DNA of 64,000 bases from Pseudoalteromonas phenolica (GTDB lineage: Bacteria; Pseudomonadota; Gammaproteobacteria; Enterobacterales; Alteromonadaceae). The stretch covers positions 434,001 to 498,000 of the forward strand of contig NZ_CP013188.1 in the NCBI RefSeq assembly GCF_001444405.1. Direction: 5' to 3'. The notes under the pieces are model-generated. The model was not told the DNA's origin and ran no database searches. It was given only the letters and a program-made list of their open reading frames with translations. Position 1 is the first letter of the stretch. Each line of letters begins with the position of its first letter. A program made the position numbers and the translations under genes. This document shows positions 39,996 to 48,886 of this stretch, in pieces.

Positions 39996-40679
39996 ATGAC
40001 TTTGATCTGGGAATTTATTTTAGCCTGTATTTTAATGGGCTTAGCAATCGGTTTAGATGTGGCCATTGTTACGGCTATTTATGCTAAACAGCTAAGTGTT
40101 AGCTCAGTTAAAAATCGCTGGGTTGTCGGTGTAACAGCAACCCATACTTTGTTTCCGATGTTTGGTTATATGCTGAGTTATTTTGGTTTGAAATGGCTAC
40201 CGAGCATTAGCCCTATTATTGGTTTAGTTGCTTTCGCGTTTATTGCTTATTTTCTGTATCAAGAATTGCAAGACTATCACGAAGGTGAGGAGGCCAGCTT
40301 TACGCATAAAGCAATTTCATGGGCGTTGATCATCGCTGTGAGTTGGGATGCGCTTTGGTCAGGACCAGCGAAATCGGCGCAGATCATCAATTGGCCAGAA
40401 TCATTGGTTTGGCTGTCGTTTTTTGTGGTTGGCGGATTAGTGTTATTGTCATCGCAAATAGGCTTATGGCTTGGTCGCTATCTAGTTGCGTCTCAGAAAG
40501 ATCCTAAGGTAAATCGAGGCTGGCACTGGTTGCAATATTCGACCATAGCTTATTTCGGTTTGTTGGCATTATTTAGATATACCTTTAATAGCCAAGTTCA
40601 TGACGGCGCGATATTTATGCTGGCGGCAACACTTGTGGGCAGTTATGTGTTTTATCCGGCGAGGCAAAATAGAGGATAG
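39996..40679 (+). CDS. Polytopic membrane protein beside the haem protein
   Basis: 227 residues, six membrane helices. Early acidic residue in GLAIGLDVAIVTAIYAK and the pseudo-repeat (first half ILMGLAIGLDVA..., second half WALIIAVSWDALWSGPAKS) recall MntP/LysE-type small transporters with an Asp in helices 1 and 4, but the likeness is loose. It follows the haem-protein gene by 17 bp and is probably co-transcribed. A hairpin with T-run at 40747-40780 ends the unit. Could move an ion or cofactor for the haem protein; unproven. Confidence 0.75.
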   Translation: MTLIWEFILACILMGLAIGLDVAIVTAIYAKQLSVSSVKNRWVVGVTATHTLFPMFGYMLSYFGLKWLPSISPIIGLVAFAFIAYFLYQELQDYHEGEEASFTHKAISWALIIAVSWDALWSGPAKSAQIINWPESLVWLSFFVVGGLVLLSSQIGLWLGRYLVASQKDPKVNRGWHWLQYSTIAYFGLLALFRYTFNSQVHDGAIFMLAATLVGSYVFYPARQNRG

Positions 40680-40746
40680 TCTAAAAGGCGGGTTCTTATT
40701 AGCAAAAAGCTATTTATTCGCTTAAAGCTTTTTATTCGCATGAAAC

Positions 40747-40780
40747 AAAGGGGTTAGCGCACTTCTGGCTACCCCCTTTT
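40747..40780 (+). terminator. Terminator closing the TonB/PhoX-like/haem cluster
   Basis: AAAGGGG-T-TAGC pairs with GCTA-C-CCCCTTTT, one internal mismatch, 9-nt loop, ending in Ts; 68 bp after the membrane-protein stop. Confidence 0.75.
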
Positions 40781-40851
40781 ATCTTGCAAAGGAAATAGGA
40801 AAATTCATATTTACTACTTGGTATAGAAAGTCAAAATCGCAACAACAATGA

Positions 40852-41646
40852 CTATTTGATCTGACTTAAACTTAGTGTAGACGAAGATGTGCTATAGCGC
40901 TCAATAATTAAACCAATATCTTTTTCTAGCTTCTCAATTGCACCATTGATTTTATCGATGTCTTGTTCTGTAAACCGCTCACGATTAAGCATAAAGTGAA
41001 TGGGGTTATCATTGATGACATAAGGGTGAAGTAGAATATTACCGCCTTGGTACGTAGAGAAGTAGTAAAGCCCGGCCATTTCATCTTCAACCAAAAATTC
41101 CACTCTTTTTAGATGCACCATGCTCATGCGCTGTTTAATGCTCTTCACAAAAGCAAACAGCGGTTTATTTTCTGGTTTTTGAAAATGCCCATCAAATTCA
41201 TCGCCATAAAATGCCCCAGGGTTAATCACAAATGACATTCTTTGCTCGAATAAGGCTTCTAAGTTGTCGATAGGTTCAATTGGGAGGTGCGTGAATAATC
41301 GCATTCTTTCACGTCGGTATGGCGCTGAAAAGGCGGCGATCTTTTCTCGTTCTTGGTTAAAACTTGAAGAGGGAAGTGCATCAACTAAGCCAATACTGAG
41401 TTCTTTTATAGCTCTGTCAGTGGTCGGCAACCTGACAAATTCAACGCAATATCCAGCCTTTTGAAATACTTTTCTGCTTATATCGACTTCTAGTCCAAAG
41501 GCTCTGTCTTGTTGATACATCACATAGGGTGGCCAGGTTGCACCAATACCAACGTGCACAGTTTTGTCTTTGTCACATTGTGCAAACACGTTAAGGCTGA
41601 ATAGCAATAGGAAAAGACGAATACTCAGTCGCAATATAAAGCTCAC
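40852..41646 (-). CDS. Periplasmic solute-binding protein, family 3 type
   Basis: 264 residues with a signal peptide (about 1-22, LFLLLFSLNVFAQ). The mature part starts VHVGIGATWPPYVMYQQDRAFGLEVDISRKVFQKAGY, the usual opening of SBP family 3 (amino-acid and polar-solute binding), with TDRAIKELSIGLVDALPSSSF as the conserved second block. There is no transporter gene next to it; such orphan proteins in Alteromonadales often serve sensors or have lost transport roles. Ligand unknown. Confidence 0.88.
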   Translation of the reverse strand: MSFILRLSIRLFLLLFSLNVFAQCDKDKTVHVGIGATWPPYVMYQQDRAFGLEVDISRKVFQKAGYCVEFVRLPTTDRAIKELSIGLVDALPSSSFNQEREKIAAFSAPYRRERMRLFTHLPIEPIDNLEALFEQRMSFVINPGAFYGDEFDGHFQKPENKPLFAFVKSIKQRMSMVHLKRVEFLVEDEMAGLYYFSTYQGGNILLHPYVINDNPIHFMLNRERFTEQDIDKINGAIEKLEKDIGLIIERYSTSSSTLSLSQIK

Positions 41647-41788
41647 TCATTAAAGGCAGAGTTATTGATTGAGTATAGTCAGAATTTAAATCGTAAGGAA
41701 TGGGATGAGACGAAAACAAAAAGATAAGATGTTTTTATGCACTTATCTTTCTGTTATTAACGTTTAAACACTTTGCTGCAGTATAAAC

Positions 41789-42193
41789 TTATGGGCAGGT
41801 TGACATATCTTTTGATAATTCGCTGATGAAATTACCTGATTTATCAAGATAGCGATAAACCATAGTCACGCCATAGTCTTGAAATGCTTTTAAATCTTTA
41901 TTGCTGCAAAGAGGTTTAATTACAATATCTTGAAGCAGCGTTGTAAATTGATTGGGGTCTAATTGCTCGACGCTGTAATTCACCATGGTGTTGTTATAGA
42001 TGATATAGTTTTTGAATGTCGCAACCGAGTCTAATCGCGTTTCTTCATCTAACATCACAGGCCCATTTTTATTTAACATTGCCGCGGTTTTTGTGAGCTC
42101 AACAGATAAACTTCTTTGATCAACAGTTTGTGTGGCGAAACCGTTAGCACTAAATAGCAAAGTGGTTAACAGAGCGGGTTTGAATAAATCCAT
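41789..42193 (-). CDS. Secreted hypothetical protein
   Basis: 134 residues. Signal peptide (about 1-20, cut after GFA), then a small domain with two Cys (PLCSNKDL and MSTC at the C-terminus) that can form one disulphide. Segments FKNYIIYNNTMVNYSVEQL and YGVTMVYRYLDKSGNFISEL suggest a compact alpha/beta domain like those of small periplasmic 'quorum-sensing-regulated' or PsiF-like proteins, but no family is claimed. Monocistronic. Confidence 0.7.
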   Translation of the reverse strand: MDLFKPALLTTLLFSANGFATQTVDQRSLSVELTKTAAMLNKNGPVMLDEETRLDSVATFKNYIIYNNTMVNYSVEQLDPNQFTTLLQDIVIKPLCSNKDLKAFQDYGVTMVYRYLDKSGNFISELSKDMSTCP

Positions 42194-42280
42194 TTCATAT
42201 CTTCATTATTTTTAAAAAATGAATAATACACTGAAATAGGGACGAAAATCTATGTCACAAGTTACTTTTGATAGTGAGAG

Positions 42281-42320
42281 CCCCAAAACACCGAATGCCT
42301 ACAAGCTAGGTGCTTTGGGG
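42281..42320. terminator. Hairpin between two minus-strand genes
   Basis: CCCCAAAACACC pairs with GGTGCTTTGGGG (one mismatch) around a 16-nt loop, just beyond the stop of the DUF5916 gene at 42336. Strong stem but no U-tract on the minus strand, so termination efficiency is uncertain. Confidence 0.5.
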
Positions 42321-42335
42321 AATATAGAGCATCTT

Positions 42336-44576
42336 TTAGAAGCGGTAGCGAATTTTCGCTACAAAGTTGTCGCCGGTACGATTGTCCCAGCCCTCTTTGA
42401 ATAGCGAGAAGTTACTCTGATCTAAATCATCGATAGATTGTCCGCCACGGCTATACACCAAATAGATGTTTGAAAGTGGAGCAATCTCATAACGGTAGCG
42501 TATTTGAAGTCGCGTCGTTGAACGAGAAAAGTCACTTACTTGGGTGTTGGCATCGTATAAGTCGCCATGCTCATTAATGGCAAACTGGTTACCATTTTTA
42601 CCCGTTACACTAACCCACTGGAAACGTACTCGAACTTCTTGCTTGTCATCGATGGTTGCGTCAAAGTCTAAGCTGTTTTCTAATTGTTTGTAGTCATATC
42701 GCGCCAACTGGTTGTCTATCCAATATAAGCTTTGCTTTTGCTGTACAGCCCATAAACTCCATGACACACGGTACTTATCGGTGAAGTAGTAGCTTGGGTG
42801 ATAGTGGAAACGGCCACCATCGCCTTCACGGTCATAACTTTGTAGACCAAAAGCCACATGGTGACGGAATTTGTTCTGGCTACCAAAGTTGTACTCAGTG
42901 AAAAACTCACGGCCTGAACCTAAATTAAAGTCGCCATTGCCTCGGGTTGTTCTGTCATCAAGGCCTGAAGACGTATAGTCGAAACGCCAGAACCAGAAAG
43001 CACTGTCTTTGTACTCTTCGGTACCTGTTATTCCGATTTCAGTTCTTAGATGATCGCCATCACTGTTGTGATCTCGCATAAAGTACCCTTCAACGCGACG
43101 CTGTTTTAAGCTACTGCTTTCATCAAAATCGGTGAAGTAACGTTCGTTGTTATACCAAACACGTTGTAAATCTGAGCGTGATAAAAAGCCTAAATCATTG
43201 ACTTGAAACTCTTCATCGTAAACCGTGAAGTTTAAGCGTTGTTGCCAGTTATCACTGAATTTATGCACAAAGTTCAGCCATGCACCATAACCATCAACCT
43301 GATCTTTATGTTTGTCAGAATCAACAAAACTGCCGTTTATTTGTGCACGAATTTGCAATGTATCAGACACGTCAGTACGGTAATCGATACTGTGAACCTG
43401 AGACTCTCGACCTTGGGTGGCTTTGTCTGCATAGGTAACTAGGTAGCCAACCTGAGAGTCCTCAAAACGATGCTGGGCTCTAGCTGTAGCAAATTTGTTT
43501 GATTCTTTGTCGTTAAAATGACCGTCATCTTCAAATACTGCCATCACGCCAAAATCATTATTCTGACCATTAGACGTATATTTAACAGCGGCATCAATAT
43601 CGCCATAAACACCAATTCGACGAGTGTGAACTAGGCGCATACCGGCATTACCTTGAATATCGAATAAGGCTTGGTTTTCTGTGAAGAAAGGGCGACGCTC
43701 AGCAAAAAAAGTTTCGAATGGTGAAAAGTTAACGACTAAGCCATCAGATTCTACCTGACCAAAGTCAGGGTTTAATGCCACACTTAATTGTTGGCTTGCA
43801 TCCGGACGCCAGAAGATATCTATGCCAATATTGCTGTCGTCAGTGTCGTTAAGCATATCGTTTTGATATGTTGCAGAAGCGAAAATATCTAAAGATGAGC
43901 TAGCGTGGTTAGCGACCTTAATTTGACTGAATTCACGCAAAAAGTCGGGCTGACTCGATGAGGTTGGTGCATGACTGTAGCTTTTGTTCGATTTTACATC
44001 ATGACGTCGAACGTAAATGCCCATTTGACGATCGTTACCGTCGATTTTCGCCATTGGTGCAACGTTCCAAGGGATCAAATATTCAGCGATCCAGCCTGTG
44101 TCAGTTTGGCTGGTTTTACCAAACCAGGTGCCATCCCAATCACTTTTGAAATTGTTATTGTTTTGCCAAATACCGTCGCGCATTGAACCACCATTTCCTA
44201 GCGCAAAGCCATAAGCGGTGTTTTTACCATTATCAAAATCGATAATAAGTTCAATAAAGTCACTTTCTAAATCACTGTCACGCGCGGTACGCATCGAGGT
44301 TTGCTCACCGAGTGCTTGCGTGGCAATAACGGCAACGTGTATACCTTCTTCGCTAGAGAAGTATTTTACCTGAGTTTGCTTATCAGCTTGGGCAAGGGTG
44401 AATGGACTGGTAGTTTTATCTAAATTGATAACCTGAGCGTTTTGCCATTGAACTTCGTCGAGTATCCCATCGATTTGGGCTGCAAAGGTGTTTGGTAATA
44501 CAAAGGCACTTGAAAGAGCGATGGTAACGGGGGAGCGCTTTAACCATGTTTTAAGTGTATGTTTTATTCTTTTCAT
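42336..44576 (-). CDS. Outer-membrane DUF5916 protein with CBM9-like N-terminal domain
   Basis: 746 residues. Signal peptide (about 1-32), an N-terminal beta-sandwich (about 33-215: IDGILDEVQWQNAQVI..., typical of the carbohydrate-binding family 9-like domain), then a large beta-barrel domain of the DUF5916 type with FSPFETFFAERRPFFTENQALFDI and ending ...VAKIRYRF, a terminal aromatic that suits outer-membrane insertion. The role is not established; members are frequent in Alteromonadales and Bacteroidota and are suspected to handle sugars or peptides. GAAAAG precedes the ATG. Monocistronic. Confidence 0.88.
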   Translation of the reverse strand: MKRIKHTLKTWLKRSPVTIALSSAFVLPNTFAAQIDGILDEVQWQNAQVINLDKTTSPFTLAQADKQTQVKYFSSEEGIHVAVIATQALGEQTSMRTARDSDLESDFIELIIDFDNGKNTAYGFALGNGGSMRDGIWQNNNNFKSDWDGTWFGKTSQTDTGWIAEYLIPWNVAPMAKIDGNDRQMGIYVRRHDVKSNKSYSHAPTSSSQPDFLREFSQIKVANHASSSLDIFASATYQNDMLNDTDDSNIGIDIFWRPDASQQLSVALNPDFGQVESDGLVVNFSPFETFFAERRPFFTENQALFDIQGNAGMRLVHTRRIGVYGDIDAAVKYTSNGQNNDFGVMAVFEDDGHFNDKESNKFATARAQHRFEDSQVGYLVTYADKATQGRESQVHSIDYRTDVSDTLQIRAQINGSFVDSDKHKDQVDGYGAWLNFVHKFSDNWQQRLNFTVYDEEFQVNDLGFLSRSDLQRVWYNNERYFTDFDESSSLKQRRVEGYFMRDHNSDGDHLRTEIGITGTEEYKDSAFWFWRFDYTSSGLDDRTTRGNGDFNLGSGREFFTEYNFGSQNKFRHHVAFGLQSYDREGDGGRFHYHPSYYFTDKYRVSWSLWAVQQKQSLYWIDNQLARYDYKQLENSLDFDATIDDKQEVRVRFQWVSVTGKNGNQFAINEHGDLYDANTQVSDFSRSTTRLQIRYRYEIAPLSNIYLVYSRGGQSIDDLDQSNFSLFKEGWDNRTGDNFVAKIRYRF

Positions 44577-44704
44577 TTCTTTTCCCTGTTTTTGCTGGTG
44601 GCATTATATAGAGAAAAACAGAATGAAAAATGAGAAGACCAACTTTTGCGTATATAAATTGTAAAATAATATTACTTTTTATAAATAGTTGGTCTTAGAT
44701 TAGG

Positions 44705-45994
44705 CTAAGCGGTTGCCTGAGCAGCTTTTTCTCTGCTTTGGAATAGCATATTTGCAACTGCAAAAACGACTAATGTCGGCACAATCCAGCCAGCATTGTA
44801 TTGATATAAAGGTAAGTAATTTACAAAAATATTATGCAGTTGCTCTGGCATATTGCCAAGGATCTTGAGCGCATCAATGATACCGCCGGTGATCGCGGCT
44901 GCAATGGTTAAACTGTAAACCAAGCCATTTAAAGGGCGCTTCAGATAGAATAGACCCAATAGAATAATACTGATAGCAACAGGGTGAAGTACGACAACGA
45001 GTGGCAATGTAATAGCAATCAGCAGGTCTAAGCCTAAATTAGCTACCAATGTTGTAATGGCGACAATCGTAATCGTACTTGCTTTGTAGTTAATGCTTTT
45101 GAAGTTTTGGCTAGTAAATTCTGCGCAGGCACAGGTCAAACCTATGGCTGTAGTCAAACAAGCAAGTGTTACAATTATACCCATTAATAAGACGCCTGGC
45201 GTGCCATAGATCCAATTCATGTAATTTGATAGCAGCGCACCACCATTGCTTTCAACAATGCCGTAATTGGCACCCACAAAAGCAATTGCGATATAAACGA
45301 AACACATCGCAACACTAGAAATCAGCACTATTTTTATTAGGTTAGGCACAACAGGCGCATTAGGGGCTGCACTTTTAAGTGCATTGATCACTAGCCAGCC
45401 GAAGCCCACAGCACCTAGCACATCCATAGTCATATAACCTTCTGATAGACCAGAGGCAATGGCGAAAGATTGATATTGCTCAGCGGTGTTTTCGAGTTGT
45501 CCGTGCGGGTATAAGAATGCACTGATTGCGATAAATAACAGCATCAGTAATAAAACGGGCGTTAGGATTTTACCAATTCTATCCATTAGCTTGCCAGGGC
45601 TAAGGGCAAAGAAAAGCGTGGTTGCAGCCATCACTAAAGAAAACGGCAATAAAGCCCAGTCGGCGAAAAATGGTTTGGCAATAAACTCAAATGACACGCT
45701 AAATGTTCTTGGCAATGAAAATAGCGGGCCAATTGATAGAAACAATACACCCCAAAATAGTAAATGGCCTGCGCGTGGTAGTTTGTTTGTCAGCGCCTCA
45801 CTACCGCCCATGTAGCCGATGGCAATAAGGGTGAGGGCAGGTAATCCCACTGCGGTGATTAAAAAACCTATGGTTGCTGGCCAGAAAAACTCACCTGAAC
45901 CTTGGCCTAATTGTGGCGGAAAAATAACGTTACCCGCACCTAAAAATAACGCAAAGGTCATAAACCCAAGCGTTAATAGAGAAGACTTTGACAT
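44705..45994 (-). CDS. brnQ: Branched-chain amino-acid/cation symporter
   Basis: 429 residues, twelve membrane helices. The opening LTLGFMTFALFLGAGNVIFPPQLGQGSG is the BrnQ/LivII signature (FALFLGAGNLIFPP). Imports leucine, isoleucine and valine with Na+ across the inner membrane. GAGG precedes the ATG. Single gene, flanked by a 320-bp intergenic region. Together with the YjeH-type exporter at 29092 it gives the window both an importer and an exporter for branched-chain amino acids. Confidence 0.95.
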   Translation of the reverse strand: MSKSSLLTLGFMTFALFLGAGNVIFPPQLGQGSGEFFWPATIGFLITAVGLPALTLIAIGYMGGSEALTNKLPRAGHLLFWGVLFLSIGPLFSLPRTFSVSFEFIAKPFFADWALLPFSLVMAATTLFFALSPGKLMDRIGKILTPVLLLMLLFIAISAFLYPHGQLENTAEQYQSFAIASGLSEGYMTMDVLGAVGFGWLVINALKSAAPNAPVVPNLIKIVLISSVAMCFVYIAIAFVGANYGIVESNGGALLSNYMNWIYGTPGVLLMGIIVTLACLTTAIGLTCACAEFTSQNFKSINYKASTITIVAITTLVANLGLDLLIAITLPLVVVLHPVAISIILLGLFYLKRPLNGLVYSLTIAAAITGGIIDALKILGNMPEQLHNIFVNYLPLYQYNAGWIVPTLVVFAVANMLFQSREKAAQATA

Positions 45995-46314
45995 GAAAAC
46001 CTCGTAATAACCTGTCAGTCAATTGAGCGGCGCATTCTAGGGATTATCAGAGACAATGCAAATTTAAACTTTGCCTTTAAAAAGCACGTATGAGTAGGGA
46101 ATCTAAACAAAGAAATAAATAAAAACGAGTAAGAAACATAACAGAGGTTTTTTGCATAAACTATTTATGAATATTGTAAATCTGATACTTTTATTTTTAT
46201 TGCTAAAGTTTAGTTCTTTACACTTTTCTACAACTTTTCACGACATTTGACGGACTCTCACAGGTAATCGCGCTAACTTAGACTCATCAAAAACAAATAC
46301 TTTAGGCACTTACG
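45995..46314. other. Divergent intergenic region, brnQ and lipoprotein promoters
   Basis: 320 bp of AT-rich DNA between divergent starts. No gene, long palindrome or leader peptide with repeated Leu/Ile/Val codons was found. Promoters for both sides must lie here but no element is convincing. Confidence 0.45.
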
Positions 46315-46731
46315 ATGAATGCAGCGAAGACACTAATCTCACTTTCTTTAGCGACTCTATTAACCGCGTGTGCGCACCACAATAATGTGCGTCCTTCTGA
46401 CAGTGGCGAACACTATGTAAAGCTCACTGCACAAACAAAATCTGAAGCTGGTAATGAAGCATTAAAACAGTCAAAACACTTTTGTGATGAGCAAGATAAA
46501 AAAGCATACGTACTGAATGAAAATATTACTTATGTTGGCAGCATGCCTGAAGAAGCATACTTACAGAATTTAAATATCGCCAGTGCAGTAGAAACAGCGG
46601 GTACAGTGCTTTGGGTGTTAGGTGAAAATGCCGTTGATGATGTGGGTGCAGCTATGTCGATTGGTGGCGGTATTGCTGAGGATTCAATGGGCCAACCTTA
46701 TGAATTAGTAATGAGTTTTACGTGTCGTTAA
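46315..46731 (+). CDS. Small hypothetical lipoprotein
   Basis: 138 residues. Lipoprotein signal with LTAC, acylated Cys19. The mature part contains ALKQSKHFCDEQDKKAYVLNENITYVGSM, a stretch I have seen in small uncharacterised envelope lipoproteins, followed by a glycine-rich hydrophobic segment (VGAAMSIGGGI) and a C-terminal Cys. Two Cys (C in KHFCDE and C near the end, FTCR) may form a disulphide. Function unknown. Same strand as the barrel gene 95 bp downstream. Confidence 0.7.
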   Translation: MNAAKTLISLSLATLLTACAHHNNVRPSDSGEHYVKLTAQTKSEAGNEALKQSKHFCDEQDKKAYVLNENITYVGSMPEEAYLQNLNIASAVETAGTVLWVLGENAVDDVGAAMSIGGGIAEDSMGQPYELVMSFTCR

Positions 46732-46826
46732 TTTGTTTACAATATATTACATGAAAGGGTTAGACTTTCAAAAAGAAGTCATTAGAATTGCGCCGAATTT
46801 TTTAAGGCTATTTTAAAAGGAAAAGA

Positions 46827-47429
46827 ATGAAAATTCGTGCAATTCTTCTAGCAACCTCGCTTATTTCATCATCTGCTTTTGCAAGCACCTTAAACTTTGA
46901 CTATGTTGAGGCTGGCTATGCAACAGTGTCGTTTGACGATTCCAGATTTGATCCAAAGGGTTTAGGGTTAAAGTTAAGTAAGCAAGTAGAAGAAAACTTT
47001 TTAATCAAAGCCAGTTACATAGGAACATCTGACTCAGATGATCATGATGATTATGAATTGGGTCAGTTATATGTCGGTTTTGGTTTTCTAAAGCAGTTAG
47101 AAGGAGATAAAGCTATTGAAATATCTCCCTACTATGGGAAATTAAAATCAGACATTGAATATACAAATAATATTAGAAGCAATAAAAGTTCATATGATAC
47201 AAAAGCATATGGGTTGGAAGCCAATTATCACTTTGCATTTAGTGAAGCCGTAGACATGCTTGTTGGTGCAGGTTATGAGCGTCTGGAATTTGATTCAGAA
47301 TCAGAAAATAATACTTTTTATCAAGTTCAATTAAACTACAACTTCTCTAAGCGCTTTACTTTTAATTTTTCCCACAAAAACGTGAAGAGTTACAAAAATA
47401 CTGGTCTAAATATTCGTTATAACTTTTAA
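46827..47429 (+). CDS. Small outer-membrane beta-barrel protein
   Basis: 200 residues. Signal peptide (MKIRAILLATSLISSSAFA). The mature protein alternates polar and hydrophobic residues in about eight strands (LNFDYVEAGYATVSF, FLIKASYIGTSD, QLYVGFGFLKQL...) and ends in ...GLNIRYNF, the terminal Phe recognised by the BAM machinery. It resembles OmpA/OmpW-like 8-stranded barrels in size, with no peptidoglycan-binding domain. Role unknown. AAAAGGA precedes the ATG. Ends at a strong terminator. Confidence 0.82.
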   Translation: MKIRAILLATSLISSSAFASTLNFDYVEAGYATVSFDDSRFDPKGLGLKLSKQVEENFLIKASYIGTSDSDDHDDYELGQLYVGFGFLKQLEGDKAIEISPYYGKLKSDIEYTNNIRSNKSSYDTKAYGLEANYHFAFSEAVDMLVGAGYERLEFDSESENNTFYQVQLNYNFSKRFTFNFSHKNVKSYKNTGLNIRYNF

Positions 47430-47459
47430 TTTTAACCTTAGTTAAGATTAGATATGTTT

Positions 47460-47486
47460 AAAAAGGCAACCTAAGTTGCCTTTTTT
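47460..47486. terminator. Terminator shared by convergent genes
   Basis: AAAAGGCAAC / GTTGCCTTTT, a 10-bp stem with a 4-nt loop, Ts on one side and As on the other. Placed between the barrel stop (47429) and the minus-strand propeller stop (47497); should work both ways. Confidence 0.93.
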
Positions 47487-47496
47487 AGTATTTAAA

Positions 47497-48651
47497 TTAG
47501 TTGGCGTCTAATTTAAATACCGCGATTGCATCAGATTTCGCCCATGTTGAGATAGCATGGGTTGAACTAACAAACTCAAGTGCGGTGGCTGATTTTAGCC
47601 CACTTGGAGTAAGGCTCTTGGAGTGCTTGAGTGAAGCCCCATTTAGCTGAAATTCATCAATGCGATGGCTTTGCTCAGAAAAAGTTAAGACAGTGTTTTC
47701 GCTTCTTGATAGGGTTATTTTATTCAGGCCATTTATGCCATGCTTTGCTTCACTTACCACTTTTACGATCTCGAATGATTGCTCATGGTTTTTTTGAGCC
47801 AATACTATATCGCTAGTAATGGCATCTACTGCAATGAGATATTGGCCGTTATCAGCAAAAGTCACAGAAATCGGCATATCAAATTTATGTTTTAGCGTTT
47901 GGTAATAGTGAAATTTTCCAGCTGTACTGCGTTTGTACATAGATACGGCTTTACCATTCATACCTGCGACAGCCAAAAATTGGCCTGTATTATCGGTTGC
48001 AATAGAAACCGCACCTGAAAGGGCTGCATCTTTGTTTGCATGAATTCGCTGTGACAGTATTGGTTTTCCATCTTGATTCAAGTTAAATACACTAACACTA
48101 TGGCTGACGGTTGCTGCGATAAACAATTGATTAGTATTGTGGTTAATTGCTAGCTCATATCCACCTAATATCCCAAACGTATCTTGTTCAGGTTTGATGG
48201 TTTCAGGCTGTTTAAATACGTGTGCAAAAGGCAGATTATCAGATAGGGTGTGCTGTAACGCCAGTCCCGAATTTTCAGAAAAACTAAAGTGTAAGAGTGC
48301 GCTGTGGTAATAACTTAACACATAAATGTTTTGGCCTCTTTGGTCGCTCACTACAGAAAGAGCGCCCTCGAGTTTGGTTTTGTTACTGCTTTTAATCGTT
48401 TGCCAGTGTGACAGCGATAAATCACGATTTACCTTAAATACAGAAAGAGAGTTATCATCAGCACTGACAACAAATGCCCACTTCTTGTCTTGGCTTAAAG
48501 CAATGTCGCGAGGATTATCTAACCCATCTACACCTTGAACATCATCAGTTAAAGTAAAACTTGGCGTTTTCGCATTAGAAAGGTTATTTCCATTTGCACC
48601 CCAAATAGTGATTGATAGAAAGATATAAAGAAAAAAACGTACTGCTTTCAA
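47497..48651 (-). CDS. Exported beta-propeller (lactonase-like) protein
   Basis: 384 residues from a TTG at 48651; no in-frame ATG precedes it. Signal peptide about 1-21. The mature part has six or seven repeats of the type 'PRDIALSQDKKWAFVVSADDNSLSVFKVNRD', 'AVSIATDNTGQFLAVAGMNGKAVSMYKR', 'PISVTFADNGQYLIAVDAITSDIVL', the 7-bladed lactonase/YVTN propeller. No catalytic residues are certain, so it may be enzymatic or a binding scaffold in the periplasm or at the surface. Confidence 0.82.
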   Translation of the reverse strand: MKAVRFFLYIFLSITIWGANGNNLSNAKTPSFTLTDDVQGVDGLDNPRDIALSQDKKWAFVVSADDNSLSVFKVNRDLSLSHWQTIKSSNKTKLEGALSVVSDQRGQNIYVLSYYHSALLHFSFSENSGLALQHTLSDNLPFAHVFKQPETIKPEQDTFGILGGYELAINHNTNQLFIAATVSHSVSVFNLNQDGKPILSQRIHANKDAALSGAVSIATDNTGQFLAVAGMNGKAVSMYKRSTAGKFHYYQTLKHKFDMPISVTFADNGQYLIAVDAITSDIVLAQKNHEQSFEIVKVVSEAKHGINGLNKITLSRSENTVLTFSEQSHRIDEFQLNGASLKHSKSLTPSGLKSATALEFVSSTHAISTWAKSDAIAVFKLDAN

Positions 48652-48766
48652 AACTCATGACCAAGCGTTTTAATAATGTGAGCTCATGATGTCACTTTTT
48701 ATTTTGCCTTAACACTGAAATTTCATGAATCATTTCAAATTGTTCAAAATAAAACCCGGATATTAA

Positions 48767-48780
48767 TTGATCTGAGTCAA
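48767..48780 (+). promoter_or_regulatory. FNR/Anr-like site upstream of cioA
   Basis: TTGATCTGAGTCAA matches the FNR consensus TTGAT-N4-ATCAA at nine of ten positions, 107 bp before the chosen cioA start. FNR or the related EtrA/Anr commonly regulates terminal oxidases in response to oxygen. Whether it activates or represses is not clear without a mapped promoter. Confidence 0.65.
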
Positions 48781-48796
48781 TTTAGTGTTTAGTATA

Positions 48797-48830
48797 TTTT
48801 AAAGTTTCAGTAATTATTGAAACTTTAAAA
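48797..48830. repeat. Perfect 13-bp inverted repeat in the cioA upstream region
   Basis: TTTTAAAGTTTCA (48797-48809) and its exact complement (48818-48830) around an 8-nt spacer, between the FNR-like site and the start of cioA. In the transcript it would be a hairpin in the 5' untranslated region; in DNA it could bind a dimeric regulator. Confidence 0.6.
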
Positions 48831-48886
48831 TCTTAGTTGATGAGGACTTCAACTGAGGCGTGCTTGGGTCGTGTTCGGAGGGGAAC

